Below, piece after piece: positions 1-11,806 of a DNA stretch of 64,000 nt. The notes below the pieces were generated by a model that was not told the DNA's origin, made no database searches, and saw nothing but the letters and a program-made list of their open reading frames with translations. This DNA comes from Ascidia mentula. Taxonomy: Eukaryota > Chordata > Ascidiacea > Phlebobranchia > Ascidiidae. A program made the translations under genes and the position numbers. The DNA is taken from positions 26,314,266 through 26,378,265 of the forward strand of contig OX387197.1 in assembly GCA_947561715.1 (NCBI GenBank), in the 5' to 3' direction. Position 1 is the stretch's first letter. Each line of letters starts with the position of its first letter.

Positions 1-37
1 TGGTTTTTTTGATCCAGATTTGATTTACTAATCACAT
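1..37 (+). repeat. 3' end of an interspersed repeat cut by the window edge
   Basis: Bases 2-37 match, with one or two changes, the 3' end of the 244-bp insertion in the second acetyltransferase gene (about 3,970-4,005). The distal copy of the duplicated block lacks it at the matching place near 18,630, so it is a second insertion of the same element, mostly outside the window. Confidence 0.6.
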
Positions 38-723
38 CTTATCGTTCAGGTGTTATTGCTGCTTGCAACAATTCCATTCCTTTTATTTTATGTTTAAATT
101 ACTTTCTACTGTTTTCCCCCCAGACATTTTGACGCCTTTTTACTTATTGTTATCTCATTTTGCCTAGTCCTTGTCGACTAAACCAAATACTAGAAAACAC
201 GGCGCAAAAACTTCTTGAAAAAGTATAGGCCCACCATTATGGGTCGTTCCTGTTTAGTAATATTGTGCTGAACAGAGGTAACTCGCTTAACTGAACGTCT
301 GTATTAAAACTTGACTTGCCTTTGGTTTGGAATCCTGTTTCCCCAAGAATAGCGATGCCGAATTTTGAAAGTTTTAAACCGTTGTTGGGGGGGATATAAT
401 ATTCAATACTGGTAACATCGGTCCGTAAACGCCTGACCCATATCTAAACGAAGACCAGATCGGCATTCAAGGCCAGGATATCAACAGTTAGAAACTGCTC
501 TGTGTTTATGTGATATATATGAGGCATATACCTATATATAGCACAAGAAGCAAAATACCGCAGGTGCTATTCAGATAACAGAAGGGTTTTTCAAACAGTG
601 GAAAGTTGCCTTCGAATCTCAACAATTTCTTCATCTAACCAGGCTCACTTTACATTATATTCCAGCTGTTGTTTCCATATTTCATCATTGACGAAATAAA
701 CTGGTTACAAATTGGCGAGGGGA

Positions 724-887
724 ATTTTATCCTGAAAAGCGGATTTAAAAACTACAAGAAGGTTTTGTACAAGGATTACAAAGATCCAATGAGCGGTGAA
801 AGATTATTCAAGAATATTCCACCACCACACAGTGGCGCTGTTCTCTGCTATAGCAATTTACAATTACAAATGAAGCACAAGCTATAA
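724..887 (+). pseudogene. Orphan last-exon fragment of a GNAT acetyltransferase
   Basis: The frame ending at 887 reads FILKSGFKNYKKVLYKDYKD and then a PPPHSGAVLCY block, nearly the same as the last exon of the gene at 1,539-3,104. No acceptor, upstream exons or catalytic half are present. The distal duplicated block has lost this piece: near 19,360 the sequence jumps from the start of the fragment to downstream spacer. It is a relic of an additional tandem acetyltransferase gene. Confidence 0.75.
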
Positions 888-1538
888 TTCATGCACTTTT
901 GTGCGCACATATTGCCTCAAAGATTTACTGCGACACATAAAGCTTAAATTTATTTTTTAATATTTTTGTCAATCTTTACAACATGTTTTGCGAACCTAGT
1001 TATTACATTCAGTCAGGAAAGTACTGTTGATTTGTGTTGTTTGTGGCATTGATCACCAACTAGAGCCACGCTTGTCATAACAATTCATAACAGAAAACCA
1101 CCTTGCGTTATAAGTTGCTTGTATGAGGTGCAGCAACATTTAGGTTTTATTGAAATTGCTATTTGACGTTTACAGTCGTACGCATTCACAGCTCGACAAC
1201 ATGCGGTTAATAATTAAATCGCCAGTTGTAAATGCTGTCAATTACAACTTGTCGGAAGGGTGTTTCGCCAACAAGTGCAGGTCTTGGTGCTTTACGTTCA
1301 TCAGTATATGTGCAAGGAGTGCATCACACAAAGCAATTACGTTATGTCAGATTGAAAGAGGGACAAGAAAAGTTATTTAAGTGCCAAGGGTTGTATTTTG
1401 CTTACATCAGTTCCAGATTATAACTCACTCATCTTGTAGTATGTTTCAACATGCTTGGGTATCAACAGTTCACGTAAGCCCTGACGCACGAGTCTGAACA
1501 AAATACTTATTTTGACAAACAGAACACACAAGTAGAAA

Positions 1539-3104
1539 ATGAACTGGTATATTCGGGTATTAACAGCAGAAGATCAAGAGGATTTAAAGAAGTTATTGCT
1601 TCTTTACTGGGAAGAAGAAGCTACTGCAAAATGTCTGAAACTTACACCACAGGAAAAAGAAGTTTTGTTTAAGTGGTACATAGAGGTAAGGCCTGTCTTA
1701 ACATTGTAGCAACAGTAAATTTATATTTTAACTCTTGGTGTGTTAATTTATCACTAACTCAAAGCTATAGTTGGGACTCAGCTAATGATTAGCATATCAA
1801 ATATTGACAATGACCTACCACTATTGCAATTTCACGTTACGACCAGCCATTCAGTACGTCTAAAAGGGGATTTGGATGGCTCATGCAAAAAAGTTTAAAC
1901 AGTCTCAGTGAATTTAACAGAAAGAGGTCGCTCATAATGCGGCTCCGTGTTTCCACAGCAAATACAATTCAGCAACCTTGCTATTGACTCACGCAGCTGG
2001 TCTCCAGATAAATTATTAAACTATGTTGTGAGTCCAGGTGATTCTGTCACAAGGATTAACACTGGGAGTTTTTGAAGCAACATCCGATGAGATGTGTGCT
2101 TGTTGTTTCATTGCAAACGGAATCGAACATTTGGAACCGGAAAGTTTGGATTCCAGCAAAGAGGCCCAAAGTTTTGCTAAAGTGACTGCGGTTGGTTTTA
2201 TGTTTTTTTTTTGTTGACATCCTTCCACAATCCAGGATTTTTTACATTTACTTGTTAATGAGACAAATACAACTCAAAGAAATAATGAAAATAGTCTTTG
2301 GCATGAGTGTCACGATTTCAATATCGAAATATGAAAGAAATGTATCGTGGTTGAGTTTACGATTTTAGCAATTATTTTCCGCGCATTGCAGTTTGACTTT
2401 GAAATGGTTAAAGATGTTCCAAACATCGCGAAGAATCAACTTTACCGACATCTCGAAACTTGCTTTGTCCTTCCCAAGTATCGCAGGATGGGTATCACAG
2501 TCGAGATTATAAAAAGGTTACATATCAGCTGCATCATTTCTCACAATAAATGAACAGAGAAAACCTGAATATTCATCTAGTATTGTAGCAGCTAACTATA
2601 CTCTTATGAATATTACCAAAGTTTTTCTATGATCCAGTGCTGGAACTCGAGTATTTTTTATTGTGATTCTATGTAGAGTTGATGCAGAGAAGTTTAACAG
2701 AACACGTTTTCAGTGCGTTCACGTTGTAGGTTAAAGTACAACAATTTCTGTCGCAACCGCGTTTTTCGTCATTTTTCGTTATAAACCTCCCCAGAAGAAA
2801 AAAATACTCGAATACATTATCAACACCTTGCTTTTTTAAAGTAATTAATATTTTGCCCCTTGAACTATACAGAAGTGAGGAAATGGCAATTGCGGCTGGC
2901 TGTACGATGTTGACATCTGTTGGTAACTCAGTGGCTGGACGAGGTGCATTGATCTTGAAAAGCGGATTTAAAGAATACAAGGAGGTTTTATACAAGGATT
3001 ACAAAGATCCAATGAGCGGTGAAAGAATATTCAAGAATATTCCACCACCACACAGTGGCGCTGTTCTCTGCTATAAGCAATTACCGATGAAGCACAAGTT
3101 ATAA
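1539..3104 (+). CDS. GNAT-family N-acetyltransferase, copy 1
   Basis: Four exons: 1539-1685, 2038-2190, 2392-2516 and 2873-3104, joining in frame to 218 aa. The start MNWYIRVLTAEDQEDLKKLL is the usual GNAT beta1-alpha1 opening. Exon 2 gives the central strands (TLGVFEATSDE, then the IANGIEHLEPE stretch). Exon 3 carries the acetyl-CoA loop PKYRRMGIT. Exon 4 holds the C-terminal strands and ends PPPHSGAVLCYKQLPMKHKL. The family moves an acetyl group from acetyl-CoA to an amine; the acceptor cannot be told. Compared with the two sister genes, the loop reads RRMGIT instead of RRMGLA, and HPKY has become LPKY, so cofactor binding may be weaker. The exon 2 donor (GTTGGT) is poor but is the only one that keeps phase. 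Confidence 0.75.
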
Positions 3105-3482
3105 TTCATGCACTTTTGTGCGCACATATTGCCTCAAAGTTTTGCTGCCATACAAAAAGTTAAAAAAAAAATCAATCCTTAAATTTTTGTTTGTCAGTAT
3201 GTGTAAATATTTTTTGTCAACATTTACAACATGTTTTGCGATCCAGATTGTAACTTAGTCCTCTTACAGTATGTTTCAACATGCTTGAGTATCAACAGTT
3301 TGCTAACGGTCAATACAGGTTTCTGCGATTCGTCTCAAACAGCTTATTCTTATTTTCCTATTTAAATATTTCTTATTTATTCTAAACACCTATTCAACCC
3401 CTATACGCACAATTCGGAAGGTTATGTCCACGTAAATTTCAACTAAATACTTATATTGACAAACAGAACACACAAGTAGAAA

Positions 3483-4957
3483 ATGAACTGGTACATACGG
3501 GTATTAACAGCAGATGATAAAGAGGGTTTAAAGGAGTTGTTGCTTCTTTACTGCGAAGAAGAAGCGACTGCAAAATGTCTGAAACTTACACCACAGGAAA
3601 AAGAAGTTTTGTTCAAGTGGTACATAGAGGTAAGAAATAGAAAAATGATCATGCACTCTTTGCATGTATGGAAACCTCAAATGTATTTTGAAACTCTTTA
3701 TGTGACAAGTACATAAATTTCTGAAAGCGAGAAATATTGATTAGCTAATGATTGTCAGATAAAACAACCTTTTTGCGTTAGATTCTTGACTTTTTCCTTT
3801 CTGTTTTTCCTTTTTGGCAGTTTTGGTAAATGGAGAAACTGATGATGCCGTTTTAGGCGAAATATATTTTTCTCTCAATAAATCGATCTGAGCTGTCTAC
3901 AGATCGCTGTTTTGGGATTTTAATACATTATTATTGATACGGTGTGCGATCGACAGCCTGCCAGGGGCCTTTGGTTTTTTGATCCAGTTTTGATTTACTA
4001 ATCACATTGGTCAGATAAAACATTGACAATAAGGCTAAATTATTAAACTATGTTTTGAGTCCAGGAGATTCTTCCACAAGGATTAACACTGGGAGTGTTT
4101 GAAGCAACATCCGATGAGTTGTGCGCTTGCGGTTTTATCACAGACGGAATCGAACATTTGAAACCGGAAAGTTTTGATCCAAATGAAGAGACCTCAAACC
4201 TTGCTAAACTGACTGCGGTCGGTATATGTTTGATATACCGTTGTACGTTTTCATGCTCAATAAGTAAACAGTAATTAGACAAATCAAAGATAAGTATCGT
4301 TATTAGGAAGAAATAGATCGTATCGTATTTGGATTGGCGATTTCAACAGTATGCCCTTCCTTTTTACTGTAGTTTGACTGGGAGATGATCAAAGATGTTC
4401 CAAACATCGCGAAGAATCAACTTCACCGACATCTCCATATTTTCTTTGTCCATCCCAAGTATCGGAGGATGGGGTTGGCGACAAAGATCGAGGAAAGGTA
4501 TTTTTAAATACTCGTGTGAATTTTTCATTAAGAAAGACAAGTTTAAACAAAATATTTTGAATCCGATATTTACTTGTAGTGACGACTTAATCTATTAAAA
4601 CTCTTATAGATACAATTGAGTACAAATACTCGTCACAAGTTTGTCGTGAACAAAATTAACATCGTCCGTGTGCATGCAAAAACATTTGAGTAAATTAAAT
4701 CTGGAACATATTTTACCCCAACTTAAAGGTGTGAGGAAATGGCGCTTGCAGACGGATGTACGATGCTAACAACTGTGGCGAATGTGGTGGCGTCGCGCGA
4801 AGCGAGTTTGAAAAGAGATTTCAAAATTCACAAAGAAGTTTTCTACAAAGATTATAAAGATCCAACGAGCGGTGAACGGATTTTCAAGAATATGCCACCA
4901 CCACATAGTGGCGCTGTTCTCTGCTATAAGCAGTTGTCAGAAAAGCAGAACCTGTGA
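3483..4957 (+). CDS. GNAT-family N-acetyltransferase, copy 2
   Basis: Exons 3483-3629, 4065-4217, 4373-4497 and 4729-4957 join to 217 aa. The product has the full GNAT layout: N-terminal MNWYIRVLTADDKEGLKELL, a central sheet in exon 2, the motif A segment VHPKYRRMGLATKI (R-x-x-G-x-A loop that holds acetyl-CoA pyrophosphate) in exon 3, and a long last exon ending with the PPPHSGAVLCY block. AATAAA signals at 5,003-5,012 lie about 50 bp after the stop. Intron 1 contains a 244-bp insertion with a hammerhead-type motif. The gene is most like the copy at 19,966. The substrate is unknown; arylalkylamine-type acetyltransferases have a similar layout, but I see nothing that fixes this. Confidence 0.82.
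3766..4009 (+). mobile_element. 244-bp non-autonomous insertion (retrozyme- or Penelope-LTR-like)
   Basis: The insertion sits in intron 1 of acetyltransferase copy 2 and is flanked by a 12-bp target duplication gtcagataaaac (3754-3765 and 4010-4021). The paralogous intron near 20,240 holds one uninterrupted copy of that site, so the empty allele is visible. The insert has no coding capacity and carries a hammerhead ribozyme motif at 3833-3874. Its 3' end matches bases 2-37 of the window. Small, hammerhead-bearing elements with target duplications are known as retrozymes and as LTR-like parts of Penelope elements; assignment to either is inference. Confidence 0.75.
3833..3874 (+). ncRNA. Hammerhead ribozyme motif, type I, short stem III
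   Basis: In order: stem I GAGAAA (3833-3838), core CTGATGA (3839-3845), stem II GCC/GGC with a short loop, core GAAA (3859-3862), a two-base-pair stem III, a U at 3868 as cleavage base, and the stem I partner TTTCTC (3869-3874), an exact reverse complement of GAGAAA. All conserved core bases are present. Minimal type I hammerheads with very short stem III are known from Penelope-like elements and retrozymes. Confidence 0.68.
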
Positions 4958-5017
4958 CAAGAAAAGCAAAACTGAGATGTAGTTATGGTTGTGTGCAATT
5001 GTAATAAATAAAGTTTC

Positions 5018-6420
5018 TGCGCAAAACATGCATATTTCCCACTTCCTTAAATGTATGCCTGTGCGTGCACTGCATTTTAACGATTCAAGTTCTATAATTT
5101 TTTGTTTGTCGGTCTGCGTAAATAAATTTGTCAACATTTACAACATGTTTTGCGAACCTAGTTATCACATTCAGCCCAAAATATCGTTGATTTGTGTTGT
5201 TTATGGCATTGGTTAACAACTACAGCCACGCTTGTCACAAAAGTTCATAACAGGAAACACAACTCGAAAACATGCAGTTAATAATTATGCCGCCAGTTGT
5301 AAATGCTGTGAATTACAACTTGCAACTAAATATATTTTGAAGAACTGTTTTGAATTAATTCAGATATACATAGTTAACTTTTCTTAAATTGTGCGTTGTT
5401 ATGTGGCAGATTTGTTATCTACATGAGAAAATACGGGTAAACAGTCCGCCCCTGTCTGAATTTAATAATTTTGTGAACAATCTACGTAATTTTGAACTAT
5501 GCATGGCAAAAACTAAAAAATCTTTGGACCTTCATAAAAAGTTTCACTGCTGGCAGAGATTTAGTCTCAAGTCTGGTTTGTTCGCGGGGAATCCCCAAAT
5601 AGATTTTACGCAGTGGTGGCGCAATGAATCGAGTTACGCTTTGGGCGACGACATCGAAGCGAGGAGAAGCAAAACAGACACAAATAGCGTCATTTCGACT
5701 TAATGGCATATGGCGGTAAATTAGCATGGCGAACTCAAATCGTTATCTTGTAAGCTGGAATCAGTGACAAGCAGTGAAGGCGCACAGAACCCCAAGAAAT
5801 ATTATTTAGTCCTTCATTCGAAAGGTATTGGAAGCAATTTGTTGTTGCTGCGCTTAGTTAATAAGTGGATTGTTTTGTAACCACAGTTTTATTTAACTAT
5901 CGTGTTTTGGGCGGACCATTAGCGGTAAACAGGCAGTAGGAGAAGTGTGTCGTGGCATGAACAAAGGTGGTAAGGTTTAAATAACCCGAGGTGAATAGGA
6001 GGCTACTCGAGTTACGTTTGGGGTTCTTCGCTAAATTGAGTTGATTATGCGTTGTAACGTATCGGGCAGGTGGCTTCAGGGTATAATTTCAACGGGATTT
6101 CCAAGCTTGACGGTTTAAACAGTAGTGGTTTACATTATTCTGCGAAGGACGGAAATTTCTAAGTGAAATTAACTTGCAAAAGTAGTGTCTGGAAAGTGCA
6201 TTTCTGGTTGTTTGAAATCTAAGGTTTGGAAGCGATTGAAAACTATTCCAATTCCTATCTTGCTGAGGTTTGAAGGAATACGAAAAACGCTTATGGCGGT
6301 TAAACTCTTGAGACTTTAGAACAGTAATTTTGAAAAACTTTAAAACTAATTAGAAGTTGCAAGGAAAACTTCTCTGAGTTTGTACCGAGATTGCGTGCAT
6401 TTCTTGGGACGATGCGAAGT
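5018..6420. other. Spacer conserved in both duplicated blocks
   Basis: No gene model is supported. Both copies (here and about 21,230-22,720) keep a reading frame of about 55 codons around 5,530-5,703, ending NTDTNSVIST or TDTNSVIST, but the start is shifted in one copy and there is no clear splice site. It could be a relic or chance. Confidence 0.4.
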
Positions 6421-6425
6421 TGAGT

Positions 6426-6560
6426 GTTGCAACTGCTAGCTGTTATGCATGCCAATCACAAAACACCAGCTGCTTGCACGACACATTTCCTGTTGTGTGG
6501 ATTGGGTGACGTCATTTTTCTAGGATCAGCTGGGATAAGTTAGCGGACGTCGTCACGCAT
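6426..6560 (+). promoter_or_regulatory. Conserved upstream module with a CRE/ATF-type site
   Basis: A GCAACTGC start, a CAATCACAAAAC stretch and a full TGACGTCA (6507-6514) occur 400-530 bp upstream of the rolling stone-like start. The module is repeated at 22,727-22,860, and in diverged form near 12,000-12,080 and 28,390-28,510 upstream of the Ly6-like genes. A promoter or enhancer role is inference from position and conservation. Confidence 0.4.
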
Positions 6561-6959
6561 GGTTTGTTGTTGCATTCGAGGTGCTCTTACAAGCAGTTTA
6601 CGCGAGACAGTACGCTTTAAAGCTGTTGCTAGGGTAGACACATTCGGTTCAGATATACTTGCGTGCATTCCAACCAATATGTTTTGCAGGCGAAAAGTTA
6701 TGACAAAACTTTGTCACGCTTATAAATGGCCAAGGCTACCACCTCTTTCAAGTACAAAGCTTGTCCGTATTGACATTTGATGAGAAAGTAAACTAGACGA
6801 TCAAATAAAACATTTTCCCTACTTAACGTCCAAAGCAAATTGAAAAAAAAAAACAAAAAAAAAGGTTTATTTGTCAAGAAGTGTAAACAGTTGTTATTTT
6901 ATTACAGGTATGTAAACAAACCAATGTAAATACGTTATTATGAATGCACAGATGACGCA

Positions 6960-8473
6960 ATGACAACTAAAATTCGAGAGTTTTTACAAGAAGAATTTCA
7001 ACTGCGCCGCTTTGGATTTGTCGATTGTAGTGCTGAGGATTTTGCTCGCCTAAAGGTAGACTTCAATGCGTTTCACACACTATTAACTATTGCATCGCAA
7101 TATAAACTGTTTTAAATTTCACGCAACGATTTTAAATAAATTATTTATTCAGGGTATGCTAATGTTTAAAATCCGCCATTTGTTTACAGTGGACAGGTCG
7201 TCTTTCTCTGGTTCTGACTTATCGTATCCTGGTAGCTCTCTACTGCCTCGCGTGGTTCATTGCTGACATCGTGCTTAATAGAGACCCGTTGTATCTTACA
7301 TTCCTCACGCATTGGGGTGAAGTTGTGATGTGTCTGTACTTCGGTGAGATGTTTGAACATTACAAATCAAGAAAATGGATTGTAGATGCAATTTTGGGAT
7401 TGGTGCAGATATGGAGTCAACCTTATTACGTAACTTGAACAGTTTTTATCTGAAAAATAAAAATCATGTTCTAAAAATTTATGATTGCTGAGTATGATTC
7501 GTTCTACGCAAACTGAGGATTTATGTGTTTCTGTGAATTAAGTCGCATGATTTTGATCGAATTCGAGGTTTTCAGAGTTGAAAAACGTTAATGACCATTT
7601 GATGTGCTTTACTCCTTACTCCTAAATAACACTTACTTATTTGTTAAGTCATGGCCATATACTGCGTTGCAAAACCCACAAACTCCGGAGTCTTTAACCC
7701 TCTACCGGCCAGATCGCCTCGCAATTCACCGTCGCTAGGTGTGCGCGTGAGCCAAGAGAACAACAACCAAGACAACACCAACAGCGGTAAATTGTTGGAT
7801 TACAAATGTTTGCATTGCCCGGGTTTTAGCAAGTAATCAAATGTAGTTCTTTAAGCATGCAATGGCGTCAAGGTTTTTTACAAATTTTAATCCATACTTT
7901 GCTTTGAACTGTTCCACAGTCTCAACCTCGCTACGATGGTGGCACAAAGTCACGTGGGTACTTCTGAATCTCAACGCTGATCTGGCCTTTTTTGTCAGCA
8001 TTCTTTATTGGATCGGAGTCACACACAACCTTGTTGAGGCGTCGCCTTCCTTACTAGCGATCAACATCCACGTGCACGCCATCAACAGCGTCCTCCTCCT
8101 CATCGAGCTCCTCCTCAATGATCTTCCCATCCGCATCCTCCACTTCCACTTCTCGCTCATCTTCGGTTTGGCCTTCATCTTCTTCACGCTCATAATACAC
8201 TGGGCGGACGTGACGTCAACTGTGTATCCGGTGTTGGATTGGCGGGAAAGTCCGGCAAGAGCTGTTGGATTTGCTGTTGCCGCCCTAGCTTGCTGTTCCC
8301 TAGTGAGTCATGCTCTGGTTTACACAATTTTCGCAACAAAAACTCTGCTTTATCGAAACTACGCTTCCACTGCGCCTCCGGTGGTAACAGTTCAGGTGGT
8401 AAATTCTCGCGTAAATGGCGGTAAAGAGCAGTTAGATTTCGAAAGAGATGTTCAAGAAGCTACTTCTGTATGA
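6960..8473 (+). CDS. Rolling stone-like multipass membrane protein, copy 1
   Basis: Exons 6960-7055, 7190-7343 and 7920-8473 give 267 aa. The ATG at 6960 is chosen because the nearby upstream ATG runs into a stop at once. The N-terminus EEFQLRRFGF followed by a WTGRL strand and about six hydrophobic spans (roughly residues 37-60, 68-88, 94-115, 125-148, 154-178 and 197-228) match the rolling stone family, including the LTHWGE element, the HAINSVLLLIELLL span and the YPVLDWRESP loop. Drosophila rolling stone acts in myoblast fusion at the plasma membrane; the tunicate role is unknown. The C-terminus is cytosolic and acidic. An AATAAA lies about 55 bp after the stop. Changes against the copy at 23,260 are few and mild, which suggests that both are functional. 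Confidence 0.9.
7640..7836. repeat. Intronic repeat sharing a CGCTAGGTGTGCGCGTGAGCC core
   Basis: Intron 2 of the rolling stone-like gene holds a stretch with this core (about 7733-7765). It recurs at 8,788-8,815 after the gene, and in the distal block near 24,027 and 25,068. The short open frame across it is not convincing as a gene because the same core occurs out of frame elsewhere. The family is not recognised. Confidence 0.4.
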
Positions 8474-8732
8474 ACTTGCATGCGTGTGATTCTACACTGT
8501 GAAACTTTTAGGTTTTATACTTTCAAAAAAATAAATGCCTTTCTATGCTTTGTGTTATTTTATGATCCCTTATTCCGCAGTAGAATGGGCGAGGTTTGTT
8601 TCGTCATGAAAGGTATGGAAGCAGAGCAGTATCGGTTGCTGAATGTGTTTTATCTTTTTCATGAAAAAGTTAACAATATTCTGCATGAACGAAATTTTCC
8701 ATTGCTTGTGTTTGTGATGAAAGTTAGTAAAA

Positions 8733-8790
8733 AATCCAATGAACGGTGGACAAATTTTCAAGGATATTTTTCCATCATTGTCGCTAGGTG
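8733..8790 (+). pseudogene. Short relic of a GNAT last exon
   Basis: The stretch AAAAATCCAATGAACGGTGG followed by ATTTTCAAGGATATT matches the last acetyltransferase exon around its KDPMSGERIFKNI codons, but no frame is kept. The distal block has the same relic at 25,027-25,068. Confidence 0.5.
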
Positions 8791-9756
8791 CGCGCGTGAG
8801 CCAAAAGAACAACAATCGGAGATTTCGCGCACGAAATCAAAACTCCTGTATATTCGTTAATAAAGCAGTCAAATACTCCCTAACAAAACATCTTCATCAC
8901 TTCTGTTCTCGGTGTTAAGGTTTTAAAACGCACACTTACTGAAACGCTAAGAAGATATGGAAACTTCAATTAAATGCTTCATTGAAAACCCGAGGTTTGC
9001 CTTCATGAGTCTTAAGCATAAGAAGATATTTTACATATGTTACATAAATGAAAAAAGGAGAACCTAACAGCAAAGTGTTTTTATTGATAATTTTGATTTT
9101 ACAAAGCGAAATGAAGGCATATGTTTACAACATTTACACGTATTACGAGTCATGCAGTAAGAGTTTTGGAGACAGAAATGTTCACTGTATCTCCCTTTCA
9201 TCTTTCTTAATAATGCAGCCACATATGTCCCTGAAAGGGGAGTTATTTTTGCATTAAAACAGTTTCCATAAAATTTAAAAAACAAAGCAACTTTAGGTTC
9301 GTTGACGCACAAAAAGTTTTATTCTCAGCAAAAATCCTACTTCCCCGCCTGTTTTACTATTTTCAAACTTTGTGGAAACTCCCTCTCTTTGTTACGCATT
9401 TTAGCAACACGACCCTGCTTCCCTATGTTTTACTATAAGGCAGATGTGTGAGGATTGAAACTTTGTTAATCTGTGGTTACGTTCCATATCATGGTTGTTC
9501 TATCTGTATAAGTATTGAGATCAATATTCATTTTATCACTAAAATATTTAACAACAGATCACAATGCTTGGTCGTCACCAGTGAAACAAAATTCACTTTC
9601 GACGAAAACGGGATGAATTTTTGTGATGTTTCTTTGATTCACTTCATACACAAATTCAAGCGTAATCAAAGTTGAAACAGAAACCGTATTTAGTTAAATG
9701 GATGGTAGCAAATATACTTTAATTGTATTATATTATAGTTAGAAACAAACCTTAAC

Positions 9757-9990
9757 TAGCTGGTCTACCAAACTCACGATACCAAACCTCTGCTTTACCA
9801 AAACTACGCCTAAACTGCGCCACCGGTGGTCACAGTTCAGGTCGTAAACTTTTGCTTAGATGGCGGAAAAGAGCAGTCGTTAAGAACATCATTTATTTGG
9901 ATAACCACAATTATATAGGTTCAAATCAATTGTGGCCAAACAACTACTTCTATATGACCTTGAAATGAATGCAATTTTGAAGTGTGAATG
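9757..9990 (+). pseudogene. Degenerate copy of the rolling stone-like gene's 3' end
   Basis: The sequence resembles 8,310-8,500: the codons for KTLLYRNYASTAPPVVTVQV and the GGKEQ stretch are recognisable at DNA level but the frame is broken. The distal block carries the same relic at about 26,060-26,290, so the partial duplication came before the block duplication. Confidence 0.65.
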
Positions 9991-10686
9991 TTTTAGGGTA
10001 TTTTACCAAAATACAGGACACAATCTGTCGGTGTTTCCAAATCATGATGGTTTAGATTCAATTTATTCGATTTGCTGTTCCTTATTTAAAATAAATAAAA
10101 CTAACACAATATAAGATTTTAAGTCTTAAATTTTTTTTTTCTATTATTAAACAACGACACAACACAGTCGTTTTTACAAACCCGACGAATGCTACGCCCC
10201 TTTGCGGGTGTGGTTGCCGAGTCCATTTAATGTACGCACCGGATCCCAAGCATCAAGATCATAAATCTGTTTTGTCACATAAACAACGCAGGTCATAGGC
10301 AACAATGCATGATCATAAAAGGATTTCCGTTTTGTCAAAGTGATCTTATCTTTTACACGCGTGTTATTATCTAGTACTGCTACGTGTCCTTACACAACTG
10401 GTAGTTTGTTGTGAGAAGGGTTGTGTTGCACACAGAGCGTCCTTAAGACAGAGATGAGATTTTAGTAGATGTGCTTTTTTACGTTGTTTTTACAGACACT
10501 AAATGCTTTATAGCGAAATATATTTGTCTCACACGAAACCCAGGAAACATGTTTTCCAAAAACGTCATCAAATAAACGCATACGAAATAAATCGTGTAGA
10601 GATTCTTTATTCTGTATATATTCGGCAGTCATACAGCAATGATATTAGGACACAATATTTGCTGCAGCTGCATCCACTTTCGTCTT

Positions 10687-11646
10687 TTAAACCGCACTTG
10701 TGATGCATGCGACCAGCAATGGAAACAGAATATGAAGAAAACTATTGTTGATGGCGGTTGCTTTGTTGTTGTCATTGCAATAATCTGCAAAATCAAATAG
10801 GAGTCGTAAATGCTATTTTTGTTCCAAGTAGCATTTCTCATCAATCACAATTTACTAAACTGAAAACTAAAAAATACGTTTCGGTATTTCGTAACGGATA
10901 CTGTTTGTGGTGTTTGTGTGGATTTTATTGGTTTAATAAACCTGGTCAAGTGTTAAAAAATAGATACCAGTGAAAGTACCAAGAGATATAGTTTTTATTC
11001 CTACCGGTGGAACACGATTGCTGTTTGTTTCCGAGTTCAAGATATTCTTTAGGATCGCCACAGTCTCGAACCACCTTTTTGGAGATAGCGTACACTAAAA
11101 ATTAACTCTTTAAAAAAAAGTTTTTTTCAGTTGATAAGCAAAAGAAACCTGAATTTATTGTATCAAAAAACAGGTTTGACTGAAACTTTTTAATAATAAT
11201 CGAACTTACGTGATACCCAGTCGGTGAGTCGAAATCGACACGTCTCATTACAGTCCACCACATACGGGGAAAGGGGAGATGGGGATAATTTATCAAATTT
11301 ACATTTCTCGTTGTCAATTTGATCTGTAAAGGAACTTCGAAACCTGGTGTATTGGCAGTTGTAACACTTCAGACCATTTCCTGTAACAAATAATTTATGT
11401 CAAGAATTTTATTCAACTGCAATCCTTTTCACATAAGCAGTTTACGTGGCAACCGATGAACTAGAATGCCAGGCACAGCACTTGCAAAAGCTAACATGGG
11501 AAACAGCATTTGGTTCAAAATTTAGCTTGGTAATTATATGGTCGTTGCAGTACCAAAGTAAGAATTTACCTTACGGTTCTTGCAAACTACTCACCAGAAA
11601 AATTATTTAGAGAAGTGAAAATCAACATCAACATAAACTTGTTCAT
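10687..11646 (-). CDS. Ly6/uPAR-domain GPI-anchored protein, copy 1
   Basis: Exons on the minus strand: 11595-11646, 11210-11380, 11005-11094 and 10687-10784, giving 136 aa. Exon 1 is a signal peptide (MNKFMLMLIFTSLNNFSG). The mature part starts NGLKCYNCQYTRF, the typical LU opening with CxxC, then has the middle cysteines (KCKFD, VVDCNETC), the VVRDCGDP block and the DYCND end, followed by an asparagine and a hydrophobic tail ending CITSAV, as in GPI-anchored members. The late cysteine pair that reads SCCT in copy 2 reads SCST here, so one structural disulfide may be missing. A minus-strand AATAAA lies about 75 bp after the stop. Ligand unknown. Confidence 0.85.
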
Positions 11647-11806
11647 TTTTACTCGATGGAATTTCACGATTAATTGTAGAATAAACCCTGTATTAAACAT
11701 AGAACCGTATATGTTGCCAAATGCAAGTTCTTCAAAGTACTAAAATTAAAATATCGACAATTCAAAAATGGAAATGTCTACATAGGCTACACCGAAGCAA
11801 AACAAC

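Larger units (their letters stand above)
8480..10680. other. Gene-poor spacer after the rolling stone-like gene
   Basis: It holds the rolling stone 3' UTR (with a 126-codon chance frame), two gene relics listed separately, and the 3' end of the Ly6-like gene (a minus-strand AATAAA at 10,605-10,611). In the distal block a frame at 25,855-25,981 encodes 41 residues ending HFIHKFKRNQS; the same tail is open here at 9,590-9,675, but a 14-bp difference upstream separates the starts. Nothing else is supported. Confidence 0.4.

Noticed and set aside
5497-5727. Minus-strand frame of 76 codons, kept in the distal block
   Set aside because: Both strands are open here in both copies and most differences change residues; there is no splice context or known family.
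8480-8860. 126-codon plus-strand frame just after the rolling stone-like gene
   Set aside because: It contains the gene's own AATAAA, a repeat core and an acetyltransferase relic, and the distal copy ends differently; it is 3' UTR.
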